A stretch of DNA of 17,500 bases from Chromera velia (Eukaryota > Sar > Chromeraceae): the NCBI GenBank assembly GCA_018398765.1, contig JAHBMJ010000049.1, positions 1 to 17,500 on the forward strand. The letters are read 5' to 3'. Positions 1 through 8,845 of this stretch are shown here, in pieces. Under the pieces are notes generated by a model. It saw only the letters and a program-made list of their open reading frames with translations, made no database searches and was not told where the DNA came from. The position numbers were made by a program, and so were the translations under genes. The stretch's first letter is position 1. Each line of letters begins with the position of its first letter.

Positions 1-439
1 CCCGGCCAACTCTGACCACCGTTTGCGATGTCCCCCCCCCCAATATGCCCTCCAACCGCGCCGCACATAACCGCGAGGTGTTTCGTCTCGCTAGACTTGC
101 GTCTTCAATGTGCTACCGCCTTTCCTTGCAGTCGATTAAACGGGAGAGACCCCACTCAAAAACTTTTCGCGGCAAGAAAAAGAAAGATTAGTTAACTAAC
201 CTGTCGATCGCGGACATGCGCTCAAGCTTGCACACCGCACACCAAAGCAAAAGGCTGGCAACACTTGTTGGAACAGAAAAAGAATGTACTGAGCCGTTTT
301 CTCCGGTTTTCTCTGGGAACACCTCAAAAAGACAGTTCACAAGGGAATCTCTTTCACTCTCATTCTTCGAGTCTGCGCGCGCCCTCTCCTAGCTGGCAGT
401 GGTGCGGTGCTGCCTGCACCTACAAACTGACAGACCGAC
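1..439. other. Probable intron of the ABCG gene; no exon recognised
   Basis: After the donor at 439/438 the minus strand should continue into the linker and membrane domain. I tested the AG acceptors visible here in the required phase. Those tried met stops quickly or gave no ABCG-like linker (such as a Pro-rich stretch followed by NPADF). The stretch also holds a run of C at about 31-41. It is best read as the start of a long intron. Confidence 0.4.
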
Positions 440-2201
440 CAATGGCAGCAAGATAGGGACAGATCCTCTCGGGCTCTCCCTGGAAGACGATCCGGCCGTC
501 GCACAGCACGATGAGAAAGTCAAACAGGGACACCACCTGCAAGCACAAAGAAGGAGACACAGACGTATTCATGGGCACGAGAGAGAGGGCAGGCAGCCAC
601 TACAACCTCAATTTCGCGTGACCGCACAAGAGGAGGCTAGAGCAAAAAGGATTGACTGCCTCCTTCGTACTTTTGCACAGTCAAACCTCATTCCTCCGTC
701 TGTCTCCCTTCAGATTTCTGCCTGCGCCCACGGATCGTTTCCACGTACATGTTCAACTTGTTCGACAGTAATCTTGAGCATGCGTGCAGCCACAAGTCTT
801 CTTCCTCTCTCTCTCGCTCTCTTGCACAAGCGCGCTGAGAAACCTAGGAGGTGATCCCCCCCCCCCCACACACACACAGAAGGGGGGGGGGCGGGTAGCT
901 GCAAGGTACCGGCAGCAGATCTTCTGTTTCTTCGGTCTTACCTTTCCTGAGGGTTGATGAATGGATGCAACGATTGTGCGTCCAGACTCCTGCGAGAGGG
1001 TCTTCAGTGACGCCGTCAAGGCCAGAGCAGACGTTGAGTCGAGACCTGCATGCGGACAGAGAGGAGAGAGAGAGAGAAGAAGCTTCTTTGGTCAACTGTG
1101 AGTGTATCCAATCAATCAATCAATCAATCCTTCTTTGACTCATTTGTTAAATTGTGATTCAGCAGGAGCTGGTCTTCCTTTTTGATGCGGGAGGGAGAGA
1201 GGGAACAGATGTTGTTCAGCTCGAGTGAACAAAGAGCAGAGAGCTCTCTCTGCAGACAGGAAAGGAAGGAGACTTAATCAATGCAATGCAGCCCCGGCGC
1301 CCTGACCGACGACCGACCGGTGGTGGGTTCATCAAGAAAGAGAAGCGCGGGGTCCGCCAGGAGTTCGTTGGCGACGTTTAGCCTCTTCAGCTCTCCCCCC
1401 GAGATTCCTCCTCCCCTGAGACCCTGGGGAGCGATCCGTGTGTGGGCACATCTGGGTGATTATGCAAGAGGGGAGAGAAGGGAGGACGTGCAGGCAGGCA
1501 GGCAAGCATGGGGTGGGTGCACTTGTGAGTTGGTTTTTCTCATCCATCGTTGGAAAAGGGGGGGTTCTGTGTGAGGGTGGGGCGGAGGCGGGGTGGCCTG
1601 AGCAGCTGGTCAAATGTGACAGGAGGCACTTCTGCGGGGGGTTGTCTGTATCAATCCGCCTGTCGATCTTCCCGTCCACCCACCCCTCCCACCCCTAGTG
1701 CAGCTTTAGATCCCCCGCCTTTCCGCTCTGCATTTCAAAGACTTGGTCACTTCCGTTCATTCACGAATTCACTCAGCTCTTCACACACTTCGTCCACTTC
1801 CTTCTTCATTCATTCACGCTGCTCACTGACTGCCTCACTCACTCGTTTTCCCACTTACCCACTCACTTTCGCAGCCCCATTTCGTCGATCACCGTTTCAG
1901 CCCGCTTAATCTTTTCACTCGATGTGCTGAGAAACGAGAACACGCGAGCAGAAGAAGGAGGGGGAGAGGGAAAGAGGCAGATGAGACCCCCAAAGCTTCC
2001 CGATGAGATCAACAAATAAGGGGGGGTTCTTGCGCAAGAGAAGAAGAGAAGAGAAGAGAAGCGAGCACATCGTCCAGTGGACAGAAAAGGCCACACAAAA
2101 AAGAGAAAGGCATCCGTCTGAGGGAATGCGAATCCCTCTGGTTATCGCCCTGCTAGCTCTGGCAACAGATGGACATAGTGGGAAGGCCCTAGGGCGGAAC
2201 A

Positions 2202-2261
<60 letters not shown>

Positions 2262-2946
2262 CTCTGTCCTGGAGACCGATTTACTGACTGAGACGCAGGC
2301 ATGCGAAGGAGAGCGGTTGTCCTCAGAGTGTCCTGGACAGTCAGCGTTTCCAAGAAGATATCCCTCTGCATGACGAACCCCATCAGCCTCCTGGAGGCCT
2401 TAGTGGGAGGCTGGTCGTTGAACTGCACACAGAAAGATGGAACAGCATGTGAAGGAGGGCAGTTGATATGCAAAGGGAATCTAGCGAGATCGAAGGTGCC
2501 GTCTCCTTTCTTGACTGACTAGAACTTCGCCAGAGACGCCATCAGTAACACGCGCTCCGAGGATGTTCAACAGAGACGTCTTACCTGCAAACAAGAGCAG
2601 ACAAACTCACCCATCATACATGTCTTCAAGGGTCTCCGCAGAATACAGAGCAGAGCAGAGCACTCACCTGCACCGCTCGGTCCCATAACTGCACACAAGG
2701 AGAGAGGAGACAGGTCAGTCATTGTATGTAGATGCAGATGTGCCTCAGAGTGATCGAGTCTCAGGGAATCATCCCAGTGAACTTACTTGCACACAGCTGG
2801 CAAGCAGGAATGCTCCCAGCAACCCCGTGCAAAATCCGCTTGGTGTTTCCATTCTTTTCGGTGACAGAGTACTCAAGATTCGAGAAGGAGACGGAGATCA
2901 CGAGGGGAGACCTTGTAAATGTGTTGGACGAAAGCTGCGATCGCAT
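440..2946 (-). CDS. ABCG-family half-transporter, N-terminal ATP-binding domain (8 exons, 3' part outside window)
   Basis: Exons read on the minus strand: 2946-2787, 2688-2668 (a 21-bp microexon), 2584-2520, 2422-2289, 1926-1867, 1451-1318, 1045-942 and 536-440. All junctions have GT/AG ends and matching codon phases. The joined 258 residues form a full ABC nucleotide-binding domain in the order typical of ABCG/White proteins: Walker A GPSGAGKT (56-63), Q-loop Q101 in VMQRD, signature ISGGE (163-167), Walker B LLFLDE (183-188), D-loop GLDSTSAL and H-loop H221 in SIHQPSG. The N terminus before the domain is very short. The start ATG (2946) is the first in-frame one after a TATA box. Known role of the family: ATP-driven export of lipids, sterols or other hydrophobic compounds, working as dimers in membranes; the substrate here cannot be told. 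The last visible exon ends in phase 1 at about the end of the NBD, so the six-helix membrane domain must be encoded to the left. Family assignment is firm; exon ends are by eye. Confidence 0.9.
856..891. repeat. C12-(AC)n-G10 inverted homopolymer
   Basis: Twelve C (856-867), an AC repeat (868-877), then ten G (882-891) inside the 405-bp intron 941-537 of the ABCG gene. The two runs can pair as a hairpin with an AC loop; each strand also carries a G run. Confidence 0.9.
2202..2261. repeat. (AATC)n microsatellite, about 15 units, in an ABCG intron
   Basis: A near-perfect run of the 4-base unit CAAT/AATC lies in the 362-bp intron 2288-1927. A shorter run of the same unit is at 1107-1127 in another intron of this gene, and its complement TTGA/GATT is at about 15153-15170. 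Confidence 0.95.
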
Positions 2947-2950
2947 TCTG

Positions 2951-2971
2951 TCAGATCAAAAGAGCACTCAT
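2951..2971 (-). promoter_or_regulatory. Seven-codon uORF just before the ABCG start
   Basis: On the minus strand an ATG at 2971 opens a frame that ends in TGA at 2953-2951, only four bases before the ABCG ATG at 2946. It is the only ATG I find between the inferred transcription start (about 3100) and the main start. It could reduce or couple translation of the transporter. Alternatively the TCTGACAG that ends at 2948 is a 3' splice site and part of this leader is an intron. Confidence 0.35.
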
Positions 2972-3127
2972 CGGCGCCGTAAAAGGTACTCGGCTGGGAT
3001 GTGTGGTAAAGATTGCAGATTCTGTGATGGAGAGAACTCAATCAGCCCGCTCTTTGCGTGCTCTTTGCTTAATACTCTGTGTGTATGGATATCCGGGTTG
3101 ACTGTCTTGTCCCAACTTTCTGCGCGG

Positions 3128-3140
3128 TCTTTATATAGAT
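3128..3140 (-). promoter_or_regulatory. TATA box of the ABCG gene
   Basis: The minus strand reads ATCTATATAAAGA, a near-consensus TATA element about 185 bases before the ABCG start codon. A start of transcription around 3100-3110 would leave a leader of roughly 160 bases. The element sits between GC-rich sequence upstream and A-rich leader sequence downstream. Confidence 0.55.
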
Positions 3141-3180
3141 CGGCCTCGGCAGGCTCGGCATGCAGCCTCAGCTAGGAGAG

Positions 3181-3242
3181 TCCGCGGGCCCGCGGATGCC
3201 GCTATAGGGCAGTCGGGCCCGGAATCGGCCCCGGATGCCGCT
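3181..3242 (-). promoter_or_regulatory. GC-rich block with a 16-bp palindrome and repeated 11-mer upstream of the TATA box
   Basis: Positions 3181-3196 read TCCGCGGGCCCGCGGA, a perfect inverted repeat with no spacer. The 11-mer CGGATGCCGCT occurs at 3193-3203 and again at 3232-3242, 39 bases apart, the first overlapping the palindrome. This block lies about 45-110 bases upstream of the TATA box on the minus strand and contrasts sharply with the AT-rich DNA beyond it. It is a plausible site for a dimeric transcription factor, but no known factor is implied. Confidence 0.4.
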
Positions 3243-3329
3243 CTAAGTGCAGCCCTATGCACCGCATGTAGGACCCAGACCCCCTAAAGACCAAAAACTT
3301 TTGCAACTGCCGAAAAGAGCCAGCTGCTC

Positions 3330-4010
3330 TCTTTTTTTCCTCATCAACTCGATCAACCCAAACTCAAAAACTGAAAACAAAAAAAGAAGTAAATGTATTT
3401 AAGTATATGTTGGTATATGTAGGTATATGTATGTTGAGGTATGTTGAGGGGGTGGAAGGGAGTCTCTGTGTGTGAGCATCTGTGCTGCATGTGTTATAAT
3501 GTGTTATATTGTGTATAGCTGTGTAATACTATATGCTAACTAATGCCAACATTTACTCATCATAAACAGGGGTGCTCTATTTAAATTACTAAAAAGATTT
3601 TATCTACATACAAATGTTAAGAAACGTTTAAGAACGAGTTTAAGATGGACCTTTAAAGACTACAATGTTTCTTTACCCCACAAACAAAAGTTTTTAAAAC
3701 TACTAAAAAAAACTGCATACTACTGTTTGTTTTTACATCAATTATTCCCTTCAATTCCCTTTCTAACTTAAGAAACTTGTTTAATTAAGTCAAACGATCT
3801 AGCAAACGATACATGAGGAATGAGATGTAAATACGTACAAATAAGTGTTCCAATTTTCTTTTTCTTCTAGAAATGCTAAAATTAACGATATTAAAACCGT
3901 TTAACAGTCTAAGTTAGTATGTAGAGTACAGTATTAAATGTGGATAGAATATATATATGCGTTGCTATATAAGCCTTCGGAAGCCAGTTTTGGGGCACCA
4001 CATATTCGCA
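3330..4010. other. AT-rich intergenic island, no gene seen
   Basis: The base composition drops abruptly to AT-rich and recovers near 4010. It contains degenerate repeats of TATGTTGGTATATGTAGG type (about 3405-3450), GTGTTATA repeats (about 3490-3525), many TTTAAA/TTAAG words, and no open frame of note. A TATATAAG at about 3966 on the plus strand has no gene after it that I can see. From 4011 to 4277 composition is more balanced and nothing is recognised. The island could be a decayed transposon, inserted organelle DNA, or structural DNA between convergent/divergent genes. Confidence 0.5.
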
Positions 4011-4277
4011 AATTACCGCGAATTTTCATTTTTGTCTCTTATGTGCATTGTTGTACGTGACTATACCTGACATCAGGAAGCGTCTTTCCTTCAAGTTTGG
4101 AGTGCATCTCTGAGCGGGTCCAACAGACGTGAACCGCGTCCAAGTTGTTCAATCAAGCTTCCCATCATATGACTTTCGTTTTTGGTTTCTTTTCTCAAGA
4201 ACTGCAAACACACTCATGTAGGGGCGTTTCTTTTTTTATGTTCCAATGAATCCGTTTCAAAATGATTAATTAGATCT

Positions 4278-7200
4278 CTACTTGTTTGTTCTGGAGTCCA
4301 GTCTTTTCTGATCGAAGGTCCTTGGTTGATCTGTAGGTGATGCTTTCTGACCTTCTTTGTTCTGCTTAGTTTTGAATTCCTTCTTCAACTTGTCTTTTGT
4401 TCGGTCCCTCCTCCCTCCCTTTTCTTCTTCAGATTCCTTGTCCTGTGAGAAGGTCAGCGAGGTTAAGGAATTCGGGTTCGTTCCCGGAGAAGCTGTTTGC
4501 GTTCGTCTGATCTTGGGACTGGATTGGGAGGGGCACTTTCGTGAGTTTGTCTGCTGGCTGGTCGCGCTCCCCCTCAGAATCTCCTTGCCCCTGTGCGAAC
4601 ACGGGAGAGGGGGGAGAAGCATCGCGGTCAGAATCCACAGTTGTTGTCCTGTCGTACAGGGGTGAGAAGAAGGGGCGAAGGTCCTCCTGGTCTTCCGACT
4701 GTCCATCCTCACTGTTCTTGTTGCCGGTCCCCCCACTGGCAACCTCAGGTGCTGCTCCTCCTCCGCTCTCCTTCGTCGGCGCTTCATCTTTTTCTCCTCC
4801 CTCTGTCTGTGGGGTTTTTGGAGAAGTGGGCTCCTCTTCTGTGATGGGCTGCAAGAGGTCTCCCTGGCCTAGGCTGTGATATTCTCCCTGCTGCTGTGCT
4901 GCAGGCTGGGCTATTGTCTTCCCGTCCTTGTTCTTGTGCAAGTGAATTGAAATTTTCAATCGGGGACTCTGGATTGACTGGAGACCTCTGAGAAAGGCGG
5001 CCAGCACTGCGAGTCTTTTCGGGTCGGGCTTCTTAGCTTGCTGCTGCTCTGCCACGTGCACTACAGGCTGCTCCGTATGTACGGGCATGGGGGGGGGCGC
5101 GAAGGTAGGGGCGTTGATGACGACAACTCTGGGCATCATCTCTGAGTCGGCCTGCATGCGGACGGCATGGGAGAAAGCGAAATATTCAGCACACACCCTT
5201 ATTGACTCATGTATTCATTGATTGACTCACTCCCTGCCCCATTTCTTTGCTCTCTAAAGGGACGCAAAAAAAAAGTGCTGGAATCTTCTTTCCTTTCTTT
5301 TGTTCTACCAGACAGACGCATTTGCACAGAGTAATACACAGATCTGAAGCCAGTAAGGCACACCGCCTTGAGGGGGGAGAGGCTTGCATGCAGGCAGGCA
5401 GGCAGGCAGGCAGGAGCGAAGAGACATACAAACGTCGCCAGGCTGTCTCTCTTCCAAATCGGATAAATGTTCTGCATGTGTACCGGTTGTGCCATCAACG
5501 CGGTAACAAATCGGTACTCCTTTCTCCTGGTTCGTGTTTGTCGGGCGTTTCTTTCGGATTCCCCCGTTGCCCTGTTCCCCTTTATGGCTTCGATCACAAC
5601 TTTGTTTTTGTCATTGCAGCCTTTCTCTGAAGTCCTACGTTGCAAGACATGCTGCCTGCCTGACGGTTAGAACCAAACACAACATGGAAAATGAAATGAC
5701 ACATGCAGGAGTGGAAGAAGTCTCTGACCGACCGATCGACCGACCGATTTCTGCACATGCCTGTGCACGATTGAGTGATCGGACATTTCAGCCTGCTTGC
5801 GTGCTTTTGCAAGGGCGATTGCTCTCAGGAGCATCAGAAGTCGTTTCTTCGCCTGCTCCTTTTTGTACTCCCGCAGTTTTGCCACCAGTGCTGTGAGAGG
5901 CGTGTGCTCCACCGGCTGAGCCATAATGACTCTCCGAGGAGGAACCGCCCAGAAAGGCATCGCCATCGATAGGGGCATTTTGACCGTCGTCGTTGTGGTG
6001 GTTGTAGTGGTCGTCACTGAGTGCGTGTGCGTGTGGGTGATCTGAAAAGAGGATCGACCGAGAAGAGAAGGACGGTGGGGGGACACAACGTGAGGTTCTC
6101 TCTTTCAAAATGGAAGTGGAGAAAAAACACAAAAACAAGAGTTGGACTTTCAAGCAATTTGTTGGTCGGATGGATTCGCTGGCTTCACTGTGGGTGTGGG
6201 TAGCTGTGCGTGAGCTCCTGCCTTTTTTTGGTCTCTCTGCACTTCCATGTTTGGAGTTGAATGAGCTTGACTGACCCTGTATCTGAATCGGTGTTTTGGA
6301 TGGCCCTTTCCGCTTCTGCTCGAGTGAGAAGAGAAGTGATGATGGGAGTGTATGGCATCCGACAGGAGACGGTGTGCGATGACGTGCTGTCGGAGTTCAT
6401 GAATCCTGTGCATCAGAGGGAGGAGGTGGGCCAGCAGAAGGGGCGAGGGTGTGTCGGTCAGGTGGGGTGCCGAGAGGTCAGGGGAGACGAACATGAACTT
6501 GCCGGTCTCTGGGTGTGGGGCCTGGATGGTGATTACGCGATGGGCAACTGTGCTGAAGGCTGCAGGGGACCCATAAGGGGGGCGGGCGTTGGGGAAGGTG
6601 GAGAAAAAAGACAGCTTTTTGGAAAATCAAATATTATCGGGGGACGCCGCGAGGACAGCTGGTCGCAGACTCAAGCAGCAAATGCTCATGTCTGGAAGAT
6701 ACACGCAGAAGAGCAGAATGATCGTTTCAAGTGGCCAAGCGGAGGATGGATGATGAAAGCGTTACAGAGAGAGAAGACATTGAATACAAAGGAATTCCGG
6801 CCGTTTTGGGCACAATTCGATCAATCCCTCCCGCGCTCATGCACCCACTTACCAACGGGTTTGCAAGGCACCGCAAAGGCTCGAAGGAGTCCACAGACGA
6901 GGATCAGAGCATCAAGTTGGTTGGAGGGTCCAACCTGAGGGGGCGAGGCGAAAGAGCAAGGGAGAAGTATCAAAAATATATCCGAAGAGACGAAACAGCA
7001 AACGCCTGAAAAAAAGAGACACATTAAGGAAGGTGCGGGCATACACGATTACGTACGAGCGAAATTGAAAGCAGGTGCACTTCGACAGAAGAGGAACACA
7101 TTGACACAGAAGACACTCGGCAGACCTGCAGCGTCACTGAAGTCGACTGAGAGGTGGGCATGCTGGAGAAGAAGCTCTTGTCTCCCTCCGTCTCTGCCTC

Positions 7201-7575
7201 CCTGTTCCGGTCTCCTTCACCCAGAGAGAGCGCACTGAAGGGAGGCCGGAGTCCCTCACCTGTTTCAGCTAACTTGCCTGCCCCCCCTTCATTAGTATTC
7301 TGCGGGTTCTTCCAATGAGCGACAAAAGGGGTCATGCCTTCAAATTGGGGTTGTGCGTACATGGCAGCAACCGCCTGGGAAAATTGGGGCCAGCCAAACC
7401 CTGCAGTTCCCTGCCCTGCCTGTGCACCCTCTGCGGCCTCTTCCTGTTCTTGCCCTCCATCTCCCATTTCTTCCTCGTCATCTTGTGGAAGAACTGAAGC
7501 AGAAGAGGAAGCTTGCCCTCCGAACTTCTCCAGAAACGAAGAGCGAAGAGACTCGGGGGAAGTCTCCGGTTCCAC

Positions 7576-7612
<37 letters not shown>

Positions 7613-8169
7613 TACATACACACACACACACAGACACACACACACACACATACATACACACACACACACACACACATGCACGCACACACACACACACACA
7701 CAGAGCCTGCATGCATTTACAATGTCTGACTGTCATAGTGAGTCAGACAATGGTCAGTCACCCAATCAGTGCCCTGTAGAAGCGGTTCATGAGATCTTAG
7801 AACGACATCATGGAGGTCAAGATGGAGGCGGAGCGAACGACAAAGAATCCTGGAAAGCGTGCTGACCTCTTCGTTGGCGACTTGAGGAGAGACTCCGAAG
7901 TTGAGGATATCGTCTACATTGGGGAGTTTGGACATTTTTGGAAACTGAGCGTGAGTCTCCAGGAAATTAGCGAGAGTTTCGGCATCCTTGTTGGCTATGA
8001 GCTCGGGTGGCTGTTCTTTTTCTTCCTGCTTATTGGCCTGGCTTTCCTCAACAGCGGCAGAGAGGCTAGACAGGAGGGTTGCGATCTGGTCCTCTTGGGC
8101 CCGCACCCCATCAAAGAAGACCAGACACGCAAAGAGGCAAGCGCACAGCCACGTGGCCATCGCTGCCAT
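4278..8169 (-). CDS. Unrecognised secreted low-complexity protein (6 exons)
   Basis: Exons on the minus strand: 8169-7867, 7575-7260, 6559-6276, 6041-5745, 5151-4537 and 4442-4278, all GT/AG with matching phases, giving about 659 aa. Residues 1-24 form a clear signal peptide (MAAMATWL..., cut predicted at VRA/QE), so the protein enters the secretory pathway. After that come: a Glu/Gln-rich segment (about 25-55), an acidic [10 protein letters not shown] region in exon 2, a His-rich region ([11 protein letters not shown]) in exon 3, a THTHTH then ten-Thr run (303-320) and a basic amphipathic stretch (about 356-384) in exon 4, and a Pro/Gln/Glu-rich, disordered-looking exon 5. I recognise no enzyme motif, membrane span or family. 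The last junction is the least sure: without it exon 5 runs to a stop at 4429 (about 640 aa). With it the protein ends in a Lys/Glu-rich tail. Start ATG 8169 has a good context (AAGGATGG). Confidence 0.7.
5391..5413. repeat. (CAGG/GGCA)n microsatellite
   Basis: Five to six units of GGCA lie in intron 4 (5744-5152) of the secreted-protein gene. A shorter run of the same unit is at 1490-1504 in an intron of the ABCG gene. No function is suggested. Confidence 0.85.
7578..7702 (-). repeat. CA/TG microsatellite at a 3' splice site of the secreted-protein gene
   Basis: An interrupted (CA)n tract of about 125 bases, with CATACATACA and single-base interruptions. On the transcribed (minus) strand it is (TG)n and runs right up to the CAG acceptor at 7576, taking the place of a pyrimidine tract. 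It gives rise to several spurious Cys/Val open frames, which I leave out. Confidence 0.9.
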
Positions 8170-8845
8170 CCTTGACGCAGTCTTAGAACTGAAGGTGACG
8201 GAAGGTCTTCGTTCTCACTCGGTGCCTGTTTTTCTGAGGTAGAATGTGGGGTTGTCCTGAGATATGGATCAGAAAATTGGTGGCGGTGTCTGTTGCACAA
8301 AGTGTTCCATTTCTTTTCAACCAATCCAAATGAGAGTGCGTTCTCAGAAGCTTTTCGGGGTGTCGGAGAGTTTCGTGCAGACAGAAGGCAAATGGGATCT
8401 TCCGGCAGATCATTGATCGTGCGGATGCAGGCTGTACGTATATGAATTGAGTCGATGATCGATGTACGCAAATTAATGCACGCATGTCAACAAACAAAAA
8501 GAAAATTGGATCGACATACAGAGAGAGGTTGGCTGTCATACCGATACGCAGTCAGTGGGCCCCGGAAAGAAGTCCGCGGGAGAACTCGCACGATGAACTT
8601 TTCATGTACCACCATCCGAATTCTTCAGCTAGGCTAGCTAATCATGCACTATTATTCCCCCAGGAGCTTTGTCACGAAAGCTGACAGACGTTTTGACTGC
8701 GTGCTGACGATCGCGTAAGACATCAGAACCGTGACTAACGTGTGGAACTCCATTGGTCCCTTTAAGTTCAAGTTGAGTGAGTGATTTTTCAACCACAGAT
8801 ACTTGGAGCGTCTCCGTTTGACGGGAAGCCGCCCTTTCTGTGGGA
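8170..8845. promoter_or_regulatory. Divergent intergenic region between the secreted-protein and PPR genes
   Basis: The two genes start 677 bases apart and point away from each other, so both promoters should lie here. No clear TATA box is seen for either start. The middle (about 8408-8485) is dense in GATCGAT, GTACG and TGCA-type short palindromic words, around an AATTAATGCACGCATG segment. No open frame that looks like a gene is present. Confidence 0.4.

Noticed and set aside
2202-2261. CRISPR-like array from the regular CAAT repeat
   Set aside because: Unit is 4 bases with no spacers; a plain microsatellite.
2252-2473. ATG-led reading of the ABCG exon as a stand-alone 73-aa gene
   Set aside because: It is one exon (2422-2289) of the split ATP-binding domain; sequence outside the splice sites is intron.
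6261-6938. 225-codon plus-strand open frame
   Set aside because: It overlaps exon 3 and intron 2 of the minus-strand secreted-protein gene, which has phase-matched splice sites; the plus frame has no recognised motif.
7478-7736. Open frames made of Cys-Val or His-Thr repeats over the CA tract
   Set aside because: They are translations of a microsatellite inside an intron, on both strands.
8840-8845. GTG at 8840 as the PPR start
   Set aside because: A standard ATG is two codons later and begins a good signal peptide; GTG starts are rare in eukaryotic nuclear genes.
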